Shown piece by piece: positions 1 through 8,326 of a stretch of 64,000 nt of DNA. The first letter of the stretch is position 1, and every line of letters starts with the position of its first letter. The stretch comes from Asaia bogorensis (GTDB taxonomy: Bacteria > Pseudomonadota > Alphaproteobacteria > Acetobacterales > Acetobacteraceae): the NCBI GenBank assembly GCA_945868845.1, contig CAMBMS010000001.1:356720-420719 (forward strand). Reading direction: 5' to 3'. Below the pieces are notes generated by a model, which worked only from the letters and a program-made list of their open reading frames with translations, was not told where the DNA came from and ran no database searches. The position numbers and the translations under genes were made by a program.

Positions 1-501
1 ATTGCCCAGAGCACCGACATGAAACAGGTTTTTGCCCAGACCCTGAAAAATATCGGTACATTGTTCATAGATTTCGCGCGGTCCGCCGACGATCACGGTG
101 AGCGTGCCCGCATCCGCTCCAATCTTACCACCGCTCACCGGCGCATCCAGCATTTTGATGCCTTTCGTAGCCAGCTCGTCCCCCATGCGGCGCAGAGAGA
201 ACGGATCGATGGTAGAGGAGGAAATCACAATGCTGCCAGGTGCGGCGCCGTGCAGAAAACCGCCTTCTCCCGTTATCACCGCCTGGGCCTGCAGCGTGGT
301 TTCAACCATGCAGAGCATACGCGTAGTTTGCCGCGCCACCTCGCGTGGGGTGGGCGCGACTCCGGCGCCATGTTCCGCCAGGGCCTGGACCTTGCGCGGG
401 TCGAGGTCGTGCACCACCACGGAAAATCCGGCACGCAGCAGGTTGCGCGCCATACCGCCGCCCATATTACCCAATCCCACAAAGCCGATCTTGCCGCTCA
501 C
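1..501 (-). CDS. beta-hydroxyacid dehydrogenase (HIBADH family), partial: C-terminus beyond the window
   Basis: Only the first 167 residues are inside the window; the frame is open to position 1. Residues 5-20 carry the Rossmann loop GFVGLGNMGGGMARNL and residues 119-125 the family motif DAPVSGG, marking the NAD(P)-dependent 3-hydroxyisobutyrate/tartronate-semialdehyde reductase superfamily. The catalytic lysine would lie past the edge. I start it at GTG 499-501 because the TGA of the preceding SDR (498-500) overlaps it as GTGA, a coupled junction. It is the last visible gene of a six-gene minus-strand operon and would oxidise or reduce a hydroxyacid made by that pathway. The substrate cannot be told from sequence. 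Confidence 0.85.
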   Translation of the reverse strand, partial: MSGKIGFVGLGNMGGGMARNLLRAGFSVVVHDLDPRKVQALAEHGAGVAPTPREVARQTTRMLCMVETTLQAQAVITGEGGFLHGAAPGSIVISSSTIDPFSLRRMGDELATKGIKMLDAPVSGGKIGADAGTLTVIVGGPREIYEQCTDIFQGLGKNLFHVGALGN

Positions 502-1262
502 AGCCCGCCGGTCACGTCAATGGTGAGGCCGGTGACGAAGTCAGCGTCTCGCGAGGCGAGGAAGCAAATCACTCCCGCCTGATCGGCGGCTTCCGCCATG
601 CGGCGCATTGGCGTACGTTCGATATCGGCCTGCCGCACGTCCGGCGGGCGCTGTTCCCAGCGCGGGCGGATTCTTTCTGTCAATGTCATGGATGGGGCGA
701 TGGCATTCACATTGATACCGTGCGGGCCGAGTTCATAAGAAAGCTTCGTCGTCAGCGCGATGATACCGCCCTTGGCCGCCGCGTAGGCCGCCGAGGACGC
801 CACGCTTTTGCCACGCCCGGCGATAGAAGCGATGTTGACAATTTTCCCCAATTTTTGCCGCTTCATGTGCGGGATTACGGCGTGGCTAAACAGGAAAGTG
901 CCGTTCAGATTGAAATCCGTGATTGCCTGCCATTCAGCCAATGTGAGCTGATCCATCTCCGCAGCCGGGTTGGCGATGATGGTAGAGCCGCCGACGCCAT
1001 TCATCAGGATATCAATGCGACCATGCACCTTCGCCACCACTGCGACCACGGCATCCACCTGCGTTTGATCCATAGCGTTACAGGGATAGCCGTACGCCCG
1101 CCCACCGGCCTTAATGATCGCATCGACCGTTATGTTCAGCCGGTCCTGGTTATTATCCACGGCGCAGACGATGCCACCCTCTCGGCCGATAATGTCGCAG
1201 GTGGCGCGGCCGATGCCGGAAGCGGCGGCGGTGATCAGCGCGACCTTGTCCTTGAAACGCAT
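498..1262 (-). CDS. SDR family NAD(P)-dependent oxidoreductase
   Basis: A 254-residue classical short-chain dehydrogenase. Cofactor motif TAAASGIG is at residues 11-18, and the catalytic Ser146, Tyr160 and Lys164 are all present. The usual NNAG is replaced by MNGVGG near 87-92. The frame is open further upstream, but ATG 1260-1262 is preceded by GGAGGA (1270-1275 on the complement), so I use that start. It lies 16 bp after the CaiB stop and overlaps the next gene by GTGA. Expected to interconvert a hydroxyl and a keto group in the cytoplasm, probably on an intermediate of the operon. Confidence 0.88.
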   Translation of the reverse strand: MRFKDKVALITAAASGIGRATCDIIGREGGIVCAVDNNQDRLNITVDAIIKAGGRAYGYPCNAMDQTQVDAVVAVVAKVHGRIDILMNGVGGSTIIANPAAEMDQLTLAEWQAITDFNLNGTFLFSHAVIPHMKRQKLGKIVNIASIAGRGKSVASSAAYAAAKGGIIALTTKLSYELGPHGINVNAIAPSMTLTERIRPRWEQRPPDVRQADIERTPMRRMAEAADQAGVICFLASRDADFVTGLTIDVTGGL

Positions 1263-1278
1263 GGCGATTTCCTCCGAT

Positions 1279-2478
1279 TCAGATTGTTCCATTAGCACTT
1301 AGGCGGGTTATTTCTTCTGTCGTCAGGCCAAGGCGGCCTTGTAGGATTTCCGCGTTATACTCGCCGAGCGAAGGGCCGAGCCCGCGTACTTCCCCCGGCG
1401 TGTCGGACAACCGCGGTACCAGGTTGGGAATGGCCAGGCTACCCAGGCGCTTATCTGCCACGCGCAGGATGTTGCCGCGCGCCGCGTATTGCGGATCCTG
1501 AAAAATTTCGTCGATGGCATAGACGGGCCCGCAGGGCACCTGCGCAGCCTCGCACATCTTCAGCAATTCGGCGCGGTCATGCGACCGCGTCCAAGTGGTG
1601 ACGTACTCATCCACCTGCGTGCGTTGCGCCTCGCGTTGCGGGGTCGTGCCCCAGATGCCCTCGCCGGCAAGGTCGGTAGCGTTCATCAGTTTGGCGAGGC
1701 GGGTAAAAATCTTATCATTGGTGCAGGCAATGGCGATCCAGCGTTCGTCGCGTGTCGGGTAATGGCTGTGCGGCACCACGTTCACCGTGCCCGGCCCCAT
1801 GCGCTGGCGCACGTAGCCTTTAAAGTCAAACGCTGGTGCCAGTTCATCCAGGATACGGAACACCGGTTCATACAGCCCAATATCCACCATCTGCCCGCGT
1901 CCGGTCTTATCGCGCGCCTGCATGGCGAGCAGCGCACCCATGGCACCATAGATACCGGCGAGATAGTCGGGGATGGTCGCAGAGCCGGGGGTGACGGGTG
2001 CACGATCCGGATAGCCGGCGAGGAAGGAAAGCCCGCCGAACGCATTGCCGATGCGCCCAAAACCTGGCCGATCCTTATAAGGCCCAGTCTGGCCATAGCC
2101 TGAAATGCGTACCATGATCAGGCGAGGGTTTACTTCGCGCAGCACCTCCCAGCCCAAACCCCATTTCTCCATCGTGCCGGGCTGGAAATTTTCCACCAAT
2201 ATGTCAGCGTCACTGACTAGCCGCTTGAGCAGAACCGCGCCATCCGGCGTGCGCAGGTCAAGCGTGATGGATTTCTTATTCCGGCACTCGCTCAGCCACG
2301 GCAGCGTTTCGCCACAATCATGCATGGTGCCAAATTTGCGCAGCGGATCGCCCACGCCGGGCAGCTCGCATTTAATGATCTCAGCACCGAATTCGCCCAA
2401 TTGCGTGGTGCAGAACGGGCCGGCGATGAAGGACGAAACATCGATGACGGTTAGGCCCGCCAGCGGCAACACGCTCAT
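1279..2478 (-). CDS. CaiB/BaiF (class III) CoA transferase
   Basis: 399 residues, the normal length of class III CoA transferases, which move CoA between carboxylic acids through an aspartyl-CoA anhydride. The N-terminus has the typical LAGLTVIDVSSFIAGPF, followed by GAEIIKCE at 31-38 and RISGYGQTGP at 124-133. The aspartate in PDYLAG (Asp171) aligns with the catalytic Asp of formyl-CoA transferase. ATG 2476-2478 overlaps the stop of the lyase gene (2475-2477) as ATGA, so longer starts are discarded. Pairing with a CitE-type lyase resembles itaconate/citramalate and malate CoA-transferase plus lyase systems; the actual acid is inferred only as a hydroxy- or branched dicarboxylate. Confidence 0.9.
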   Translation of the reverse strand: MSVLPLAGLTVIDVSSFIAGPFCTTQLGEFGAEIIKCELPGVGDPLRKFGTMHDCGETLPWLSECRNKKSITLDLRTPDGAVLLKRLVSDADILVENFQPGTMEKWGLGWEVLREVNPRLIMVRISGYGQTGPYKDRPGFGRIGNAFGGLSFLAGYPDRAPVTPGSATIPDYLAGIYGAMGALLAMQARDKTGRGQMVDIGLYEPVFRILDELAPAFDFKGYVRQRMGPGTVNVVPHSHYPTRDERWIAIACTNDKIFTRLAKLMNATDLAGEGIWGTTPQREAQRTQVDEYVTTWTRSHDRAELLKMCEAAQVPCGPVYAIDEIFQDPQYAARGNILRVADKRLGSLAIPNLVPRLSDTPGEVRGLGPSLGEYNAEILQGRLGLTTEEITRLSANGTI

Positions 2479-3350
2479 CCTACCCCCCCGGCGATAAGGG
2501 CAGCTTTGTCCAGCAATCGGCGAGCGGCGGCGACAATCGGGTAGTCGATGAATTTTCCCTCCAACTGGATGGAGGCGAGGCCCTGCGCCTCGGCTTCCTC
2601 GAATGCCGCAACAAACTGGCGGGCCTGTTCCACCTGCTCGACGGTGGGGGCGAAGGCCGCGTTGGCCACCGGCACCTGATCCGGGTGGATGCACATTTTT
2701 CCCTGGAACCCAAGGCCGCGTACATGCTCCACCGATTGCAGAAAACCGTTCGGATCGCGCAGGTCGATCCACACCGTATCAAGCGGCGGTTCCAGCCCGG
2801 CAGCACGCGACAGGATTACGAATTGCGTGCGCATAGATTGCAATTCCGCCTCCTCGCGCGTCCAGGTCATGCCCAAATCCAAGGTCATGTCGCCGGCGCC
2901 GAAGGCGATGCGCCGCGTGCGCGTGCCGGCGCGCGCGATAGCCTCCATCTGCGTCAGGCCCTGCGCGGTTTCCACGATCGGGATCAGATCGATGCCCCCG
3001 GCTTCAAGGTGGCGCTCACGCTCCAGATTGGCGAGCATCCAATCGACCGCCTGCAATCCCGCCGCGCTTTCGACTTTCGGTAGGATGATGCCATCAAGTC
3101 CCGGCCGCACTACGGCCATGATATCCGCGAATCCAAATTCGGTGGAGGTAGCGTTGACGCGCACATAGCCCTTGCAGGCGCGTTTGCGTTGCAGCGCTTC
3201 CATCACCAACAGGCGCGTCGTCACTTTCTCGGATACCGCCACCGCGTCCTCCAAATCGAGGATTACCGCGTCAGCGCCGATGGTGAAGGCTTTTTCGACG
3301 CGGCGGGGATGATTGCCGGGGGCGAACAGAAAGGTGCGGTAGACAGTCAT
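2475..3350 (-). CDS. HpcH/HpaI aldolase / citrate lyase beta-subunit-like (CitE) protein
   Basis: 291 residues of the CitE-like TIM-barrel family (malyl-CoA, citramalyl-CoA and related acyl-CoA lyases). Visible motifs: LFAPGNHPRRVEKA near 8-21, LDLEDAV at 31-37, YVRVN at 62-66, PKVES at 91-95, PIVETAQG at 124-131 and FGAGDMTLDLG at 150-160. The Glu of PIVETAQ and the Asp of GAGDMT are the expected Mg-binding acids. It sits between LLM (11 bp gap) and CaiB (4 bp overlap). The neighbouring CoA transferase suggests retro-Claisen cleavage of a 3-hydroxyacyl-CoA. The reaction direction and substrate are inferred, not visible. Confidence 0.88.
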   Translation of the reverse strand: MTVYRTFLFAPGNHPRRVEKAFTIGADAVILDLEDAVAVSEKVTTRLLVMEALQRKRACKGYVRVNATSTEFGFADIMAVVRPGLDGIILPKVESAAGLQAVDWMLANLERERHLEAGGIDLIPIVETAQGLTQMEAIARAGTRTRRIAFGAGDMTLDLGMTWTREEAELQSMRTQFVILSRAAGLEPPLDTVWIDLRDPNGFLQSVEHVRGLGFQGKMCIHPDQVPVANAAFAPTVEQVEQARQFVAAFEEAEAQGLASIQLEGKFIDYPIVAAARRLLDKAALIAGGVG

Positions 3351-3361
3351 TGGGCAGATCC

Positions 3362-4390
3362 TTATTGAGCCGCGGCCGGGGCGGATTGGTCGCGGAAGAC
3401 CGGCATGATTTCACGCGCAAATCGCCGAAGGTTTTCCCGGGAGGTGCCGCCGCCATTCAGCAATACATACTCCACCCCCATCGCCTGCAAATGTTCCAAT
3501 TTGGCGCAAATTTCATCCGGCGTGCCATAGAGCGCGCTTTCCGCGCTCGCCGCGCGCATATCCGCATAGGCCATGATGGAAGAAGTGTTATTGCCATAGG
3601 CATCGTTGGAAACGGCGGCGAGGCGCTCCTGCGCGGCAAGGCGGCGTTGCAGGGCAGCCATCTTGTCGGCTTCATCGCGCGTGACGGTGAATGCTCTGGC
3701 GACGCCGACGCGGCCGAGGTGGAATTTATTGCCGTGCGTCAGCATTTCCCGCCGGTAACAGGCCAGCCGCTCTCCCACGATATGCGATGGGCAGAACTGA
3801 TCGATAAGCAGATTATGGTCGCGCGCGGAGACCCGGGCAATGCTGCCGGCATGGCCCGCGCCTTGCCAGAAGGGCGGGTGCGGCTTCTGCCTGGTCGGTG
3901 GTTCGACGATAATGTTGTCGAACTGCCAGTATTTACCGTGATGGGAAAAGCGCTCTTCCGACGTCCAGGCGCGGGTGATCACATCCACCGCCTCATCGAA
4001 GCGGGACTGGGCTTCGGTGATGGGAATGTGGAAGCCATCGAATTCCATGTGGCGGTAGCCGCGACCAATGCCGAAATCCAGCCGCCCATCGGAAAGTAGA
4101 TCTAGTGTCGCCGCCTGCTCGGCGAGCAACACCGGGTTGTGCCAGGGCAGCACCACAACGGCGGTACCGAGACGCAGGGTAGAGGTACGCGCCGCGATCC
4201 AGGTCAGAAGATTCAAGCTGGCGGAAACCTGACCGAAGCCGGTGAAATGATGCTCCACGATGAAAGCAGATTCATAGCCCAATGCCTCGGCCTCGATTAC
4301 ATAGTCGATGTAATCACGGAATCCAGTGGCGCTGTCCACGTCCGGGCCTCCGCGAGCGGCCTGGGCGGCGCCGAACAATCCGAACTTCAT
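3362..4390 (-). CDS. LLM class flavin-dependent oxidoreductase
   Basis: 342-residue bacterial-luciferase-like TIM barrel. EHHF at 46-49 and DGRLDFGIGRG at 101-111 are hallmark segments; the start MKFGLFG is typical. Members are two-component FMNH2- or F420-dependent monooxygenases; no reductase partner is encoded next to it. The start codon overlaps the TauD stop as ATGA (4387-4390). It may add oxygen to, or cleave a C-N/C-S bond in, the substrate before CoA activation by the downstream genes. Confidence 0.88.
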   Translation of the reverse strand: MKFGLFGAAQAARGGPDVDSATGFRDYIDYVIEAEALGYESAFIVEHHFTGFGQVSASLNLLTWIAARTSTLRLGTAVVVLPWHNPVLLAEQAATLDLLSDGRLDFGIGRGYRHMEFDGFHIPITEAQSRFDEAVDVITRAWTSEERFSHHGKYWQFDNIIVEPPTRQKPHPPFWQGAGHAGSIARVSARDHNLLIDQFCPSHIVGERLACYRREMLTHGNKFHLGRVGVARAFTVTRDEADKMAALQRRLAAQERLAAVSNDAYGNNTSSIMAYADMRAASAESALYGTPDEICAKLEHLQAMGVEYVLLNGGGTSRENLRRFAREIMPVFRDQSAPAAAQ

Positions 4391-5277
4391 ACCGCCCCCT
4401 GTTGCGCGATGGTGGGCACGCCATCGGTCACGGTGGTGCGTCGCATGTCGCGTTCATGGGCAAGATCGTCGAAGCGTGTAGCGCGGTGCATGGTGGCGCG
4501 ATTATCCCACATCACCAGATCACCCACACGCCAATTATGGCTGTAAACGAATTCGCGCTGCGTCGCGTGTTCCGTCAGCTCGCGTAGCAGCATCATGGCT
4601 TCGGGGGCTTGCAGGCCTTCGATGCGCGCGCCGTGCGAGGAGAGGAATAAAGATTTGCGCCCAGTCTTCGGATGTGAACGCACTAGGCGCTGGCGGACGG
4701 GGGCGAAGTCGGTCAGTTCTTGCTCGGTGAAGGGAAACCCCAACGCACCTTTCGAGAACACGCGACTATGCTGGCAGACTAGGTCCGCGACCAGCGCCTT
4801 GGTCCTGGCGGGCAGCATGTCATACGCCGCGCGCATGTCAGCGAACTGGGTATCGCCGCCTTCCGGCGGCACGGCGTGGGCATGCAGCAGGGAATAGCGC
4901 GCAGGGATGGTCTTGTAGCTGCTGTCGCTGTGCCAAAGCTGGTTGCCGAGATTGTATTGTCGCTTGCGGTCGTCGCGCTCCAGGATGGTGCCGGCGGGGC
5001 CCAGGTTGGAAATGTCGATCAGGTCGGGATTATCTAGCCGCACACCCTCGGAGCTGCGGATTTGCCGATAGGGCGGTTCGAGCGCGCCGAAATTCTTCGT
5101 GAAGGCTAGCTGGCGTTCGGTCCTGAGCCGGGTGCCGCGGCGAAATACCAGCACAGCATAGCGGTCCATGCCGGCATCGATGGCGGCGATCTGTTCCGGT
5201 GCGAGGTCCTCGCCGATATCCACGCCCCAGCATTCGGCGACGAAGACCGGATGCAGCGGATGGAAGCTGATGGCCAT
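4387..5277 (-). CDS. TauD/TfdA family Fe(II)/2-oxoglutarate-dependent dioxygenase
   Basis: 296 residues, the normal size for taurine/alpha-ketoglutarate dioxygenases. The iron triad is visible as His116-X-Asp118 in LWHSDSSY and His264 in ATMHRAT; Arg279/280 in MRRTTV would bind the 2-oxoglutarate carboxylate and Thr143 in GGDTQF fits the family. An earlier in-frame start adds 19 residues without family character, so I use the ATG at 5275-5277 (MAISFHPLHP). It is the first gene of the minus-strand operon. Family members oxidatively release sulfite, phenols or amines, or hydroxylate acids, so it probably performs the entry reaction. Confidence 0.9.
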   Translation of the reverse strand: MAISFHPLHPVFVAECWGVDIGEDLAPEQIAAIDAGMDRYAVLVFRRGTRLRTERQLAFTKNFGALEPPYRQIRSSEGVRLDNPDLIDISNLGPAGTILERDDRKRQYNLGNQLWHSDSSYKTIPARYSLLHAHAVPPEGGDTQFADMRAAYDMLPARTKALVADLVCQHSRVFSKGALGFPFTEQELTDFAPVRQRLVRSHPKTGRKSLFLSSHGARIEGLQAPEAMMLLRELTEHATQREFVYSHNWRVGDLVMWDNRATMHRATRFDDLAHERDMRRTTVTDGVPTIAQQGAV

Positions 5278-5362
5278 GGGGCGGACGTCCTGGTGTCTCC
5301 CTCCCAGCATGGCGCCTTGACGCACGCTCGGCAACGCCGGGCTTAGCCGCCCAGCTTGCAGC

Positions 5363-5476
5363 CCAGATCAGGCCCGGCGCGGGCGATAGCCAGTCGAGGA
5401 ACACCTCACTGACCATCCGGCTCCACGCCTCCATCGTCCGGTCATAGGCCGCGCCATCATCGAACTGGATCGCGGG
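5363..5476 (-). pseudogene. N-terminal relic of a class I SAM-dependent methyltransferase
   Basis: On the minus strand this stretch reads IQFDDGAAYDRTMEAW then SRMVSEVFLDWLSPAPGL. I recognise this as the start of a small SAM-methyltransferase family in which it is normally followed by the W(L/I)DVGCG SAM-binding loop. Here the loop is absent: the frame goes to IWAAS and wanders into non-homologous sequence, while a shifted frame gives DLGCKLGG and then TAA. Upstream the same frame is closed by two TAA codons. It therefore looks like a dead fragment between the divergent TauD and ACAD genes. The family assignment is from memory of the motif. Confidence 0.55.
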
Positions 5477-5546
5477 TGCGGACGTGGGGCGACGCCCTCT
5501 TTATTATAGCGCAGCATGAGCGCATGGCACGCGTGGGACAAAGATT

Positions 5547-6602
5547 ATGACGGAACCGAGCGAGATTGCTGCCCGTATCGCGCGCTGGCGCGCTTCGTAC
5601 CCCGACCCGATTGCGACCGGATTGCGCGGCATGGCGGAGGCCGGGCTGCTTGGCATCGGGCTGTCGGAGGCGGACGGCTTTACAGTCATCGCGCGAGCGA
5701 AGGAAAAGTTGGTGGAGACCACCGGCCTGCTCGGCCTCGCCGGCATGTGGGCGGGACGGCAGATGGTGGCGCGGTTTTTCCTCGGCCGCTTCGGCTCGCA
5801 AGCGCAGATTGCGGAATTCATGCCCCGGCTGGCGGATGGCGGCGTTTCGCTTTGCGTCGCCATCTCCGAACCCGGCGTCGGCGCGCATCCTAAGAACCTA
5901 ATCACCCGGGCGGTGGCGGATGGGACGGACATGGTGATCACCGGTCAGAAAGCCTGGGTCAGCAACGCGCTGGAGGCCAGCCACATCATCGTCTTTGCCA
6001 TCACGGCGGAGACCGAAGCCCGCAAGCGCTACGCCGCCTTCCTGGTCCCTATCGGCACCTCCGGCCTTACCATCGCGCCGATGCCGGGCTTCCACACCCT
6101 CGTCCCATCGCGGCATTGCGCCGTCAGCTTGGATGCTTGCCGCGTCCCGGCCGCTGCCCGCCTCGGGCCGGACGGCACGGCGTTCGAGGCGATGGCGGTG
6201 CCGTTCCGCGATGTGGAGGATGCCGTGGGCGCGGCGGGCATGGCGGGTGGTTTTCGCTTACTGCTACGTCGCCTCGGCCCGCGCATGCCAGCCAGCGCGG
6301 AGGCCGAGCTGGGCGCCATCGCCGGCCTGACCGCCCTGCTGGATCACGGCGCGCGCGCCGTGGTGGCGGCGCTGGATAGCGGACTGCTGCGCGACGAGGC
6401 GGCAGCGAGCGTGGGGCTGCGTGTGCTGGCGGCGGATATTCGTGCCCACATCGGCGATCTGCTGGCGGAGACGCCGTCGCCTCCCGACACGGTGCGGGAG
6501 CGTCTGCTCACAGATCTAGACGCCATCCTCGATATCGCGCGCTTGCCACGGGCAGTCCGCCAGGCGCGGCTGGGGGCGACGCTGCGTCTCTCGCCTGGAT
6601 AG
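5547..6602 (+). CDS. acyl-CoA dehydrogenase family protein (short)
   Basis: 351 residues, somewhat shorter than the usual 380-400. The middle domain shows CVAISEPGVGAHPKNL (about 102-117) followed by ITGQKAWVSNA, equivalent to the flavin-contacting TEPxAGSD and GxKxWITN segments of acyl-CoA dehydrogenases. The C-terminal domain is reduced, and I could not place the catalytic glutamate, so activity is uncertain. No clear ribosome site precedes the ATG. It starts a plus-strand group with the GMC oxidoreductase (43 bp gap) and the MDR reductase. Alternatives are an ACAD-fold flavin monooxygenase or a non-catalytic homologue. Confidence 0.7.
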   Translation: MTEPSEIAARIARWRASYPDPIATGLRGMAEAGLLGIGLSEADGFTVIARAKEKLVETTGLLGLAGMWAGRQMVARFFLGRFGSQAQIAEFMPRLADGGVSLCVAISEPGVGAHPKNLITRAVADGTDMVITGQKAWVSNALEASHIIVFAITAETEARKRYAAFLVPIGTSGLTIAPMPGFHTLVPSRHCAVSLDACRVPAAARLGPDGTAFEAMAVPFRDVEDAVGAAGMAGGFRLLLRRLGPRMPASAEAELGAIAGLTALLDHGARAVVAALDSGLLRDEAAASVGLRVLAADIRAHIGDLLAETPSPPDTVRERLLTDLDAILDIARLPRAVRQARLGATLRLSPG

Positions 6603-6645
6603 CAGAAACCGGCCAGACTGACGGAAACAGACGGGGAAAAGCGCC

Positions 6646-8322
6646 ATGCATGCGACGCATTTGGTGATCGGTGCCGGATCGGCCGGCTGCGTGATGGCCG
6701 CTCGGCTGTCGGAAGTCGCCACCAACAAGGTGGTGTTGATCGAGGCAGGGCGCGATTATGCGCCCAAGGACACGCCCTGGGATATTAAGGACACCTATTC
6801 TGGCTCCGCCCTGATGAATCCCTCCTATTTCTGGAACGATCTGAAAATCCGCCGCCGTGCGGATGCAACGCCGACCTATTACGAACAGGGCCGCGTGGTC
6901 GGCGGTGGCTCCTCGGTGAATGGCCAGGTGGCGCTGCGCGGCGCACCCGAGGATTACGACCATTGGAACCGCATCGGAGCCAAGGGCTGGGACTGGAATT
7001 CGGTGCTGCCCTATTTCCGCCGGCTGGAAACCGATCTCGACTTCACCGACCAGCTACACGGCTCGCAAGGTCCGATCACAGTGCGGCGAATGCCGATGGA
7101 ACAGTGGGACGATTTCACCCTCTCGGTAACCAAAGTTTGGAACGGCCTTGGCTACGAATTGCGTCCCGACATGAATGGCGCGTTCGGAGAAGGCTATTCC
7201 CCGCTGCCGCTGTCCAACGATGGCGATGCGCGGCGCTCCACCGCGATCGGCTACCTGGATGAGGCGACACGCAAGCGGGAGAATCTGCACATCGTCAGCG
7301 AAGCCAAGGTGCTGCGGGTGCTGATCGAGGGGGCGCGGGCGACGGGGGTAGAATTCCGCCGCGCCGGCACGGTGGAGACGATCACCGCCGATCATGTGGT
7401 GGTTTCCGCCGGTGCGTTGCACTCTCCCTGGGTGCTGATGCATTCCGGCATCGGCCCCGCGCCGCATCTGATGGAACGCGGCATCGAGGTGAAGCTGGAT
7501 AGTGCTGGTGTTGGGCAGAATCTGATGGACCACCCGGCGATCCATATTTCTGGCTATTTGCCGCCCACTTCGCGCGAGAAGATGGTGCTGCGTCGCAATT
7601 ACACCTATCTGCGCTATTCCTCGGGCCTGCACGACGCGCCAGCGGCGGACATGGTGATGATGGCGGTGTGCCGTTCGGCCTGGCACGCGATCGGCGTTCG
7701 CATCGGCACTCTTTCCTCCTATATTGGACGGTCCTATTCGACGGGCGAGGTGCGGCTGCAATCGGGTAGCCCCAATGACGAACCCTACGTTAACTTCAAC
7801 TGGCTGAGTGACCAACGCGACCTTGACCGCATGACCGATGCTTTCCGGCGCATGGCGAATATTTTGCACACGCAGCCGGTGCCGAATTATTTGCAAAACC
7901 TGTTTGCGTCGAAATATTCGCAACGGGTGCGCGATATCGGCCAGGTGACCTTGATGAACAAGATCAAGACCAATATCGCCGGCGTGATGATGGACAGATC
8001 GGCCGCGCTCAGGAAATTTCTGTTCGAAAAAATCATCAGCGACTCACCGCCTATCCCGCAACTGCTCGCTAACCCGGCACTACTGGAGCAGTACGTGCGC
8101 GATAACGTGCAGTCGGCTTGGCACCCGTCCTGCACCTGCCGTATGGGCGATCCGGCCGATCCCAACACGGTGGTCGATCCCACCGGGTGCGTGGTGGGAA
8201 TGGACAATCTCTACGTTGCCGATGCCTCAGTGATGCCGGAGGTTTCGCGCACTAACACCAACATCCCCACCATCATGATCGCCGAACGCGTTGCCGAAAT
8301 GTTGAAGCAACGGGCGGCATAA
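6646..8322 (+). CDS. GMC family FAD-dependent oxidoreductase (choline dehydrogenase-like)
   Basis: 558 residues. The FAD dinucleotide fold THLVIGAGSAGCVMAARL is at the N-terminus, the GMC signature region GRVVGGGSSVNGQ lies near residue 85, and the C-terminal active-site block is present as WHPSCTCRMG followed by RTNTNIPTIMIAE. These supply the catalytic His and the second His/Asn of GMC enzymes. It would oxidise an alcohol to an aldehyde or ketone using FAD. It precedes the MDR reductase by 4 bp, so the two are probably co-translated. The natural alcohol is unknown. Confidence 0.9.
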   Translation: MHATHLVIGAGSAGCVMAARLSEVATNKVVLIEAGRDYAPKDTPWDIKDTYSGSALMNPSYFWNDLKIRRRADATPTYYEQGRVVGGGSSVNGQVALRGAPEDYDHWNRIGAKGWDWNSVLPYFRRLETDLDFTDQLHGSQGPITVRRMPMEQWDDFTLSVTKVWNGLGYELRPDMNGAFGEGYSPLPLSNDGDARRSTAIGYLDEATRKRENLHIVSEAKVLRVLIEGARATGVEFRRAGTVETITADHVVVSAGALHSPWVLMHSGIGPAPHLMERGIEVKLDSAGVGQNLMDHPAIHISGYLPPTSREKMVLRRNYTYLRYSSGLHDAPAADMVMMAVCRSAWHAIGVRIGTLSSYIGRSYSTGEVRLQSGSPNDEPYVNFNWLSDQRDLDRMTDAFRRMANILHTQPVPNYLQNLFASKYSQRVRDIGQVTLMNKIKTNIAGVMMDRSAALRKFLFEKIISDSPPIPQLLANPALLEQYVRDNVQSAWHPSCTCRMGDPADPNTVVDPTGCVVGMDNLYVADASVMPEVSRTNTNIPTIMIAERVAEMLKQRAA

Positions 8323-8326
8323 CCCG

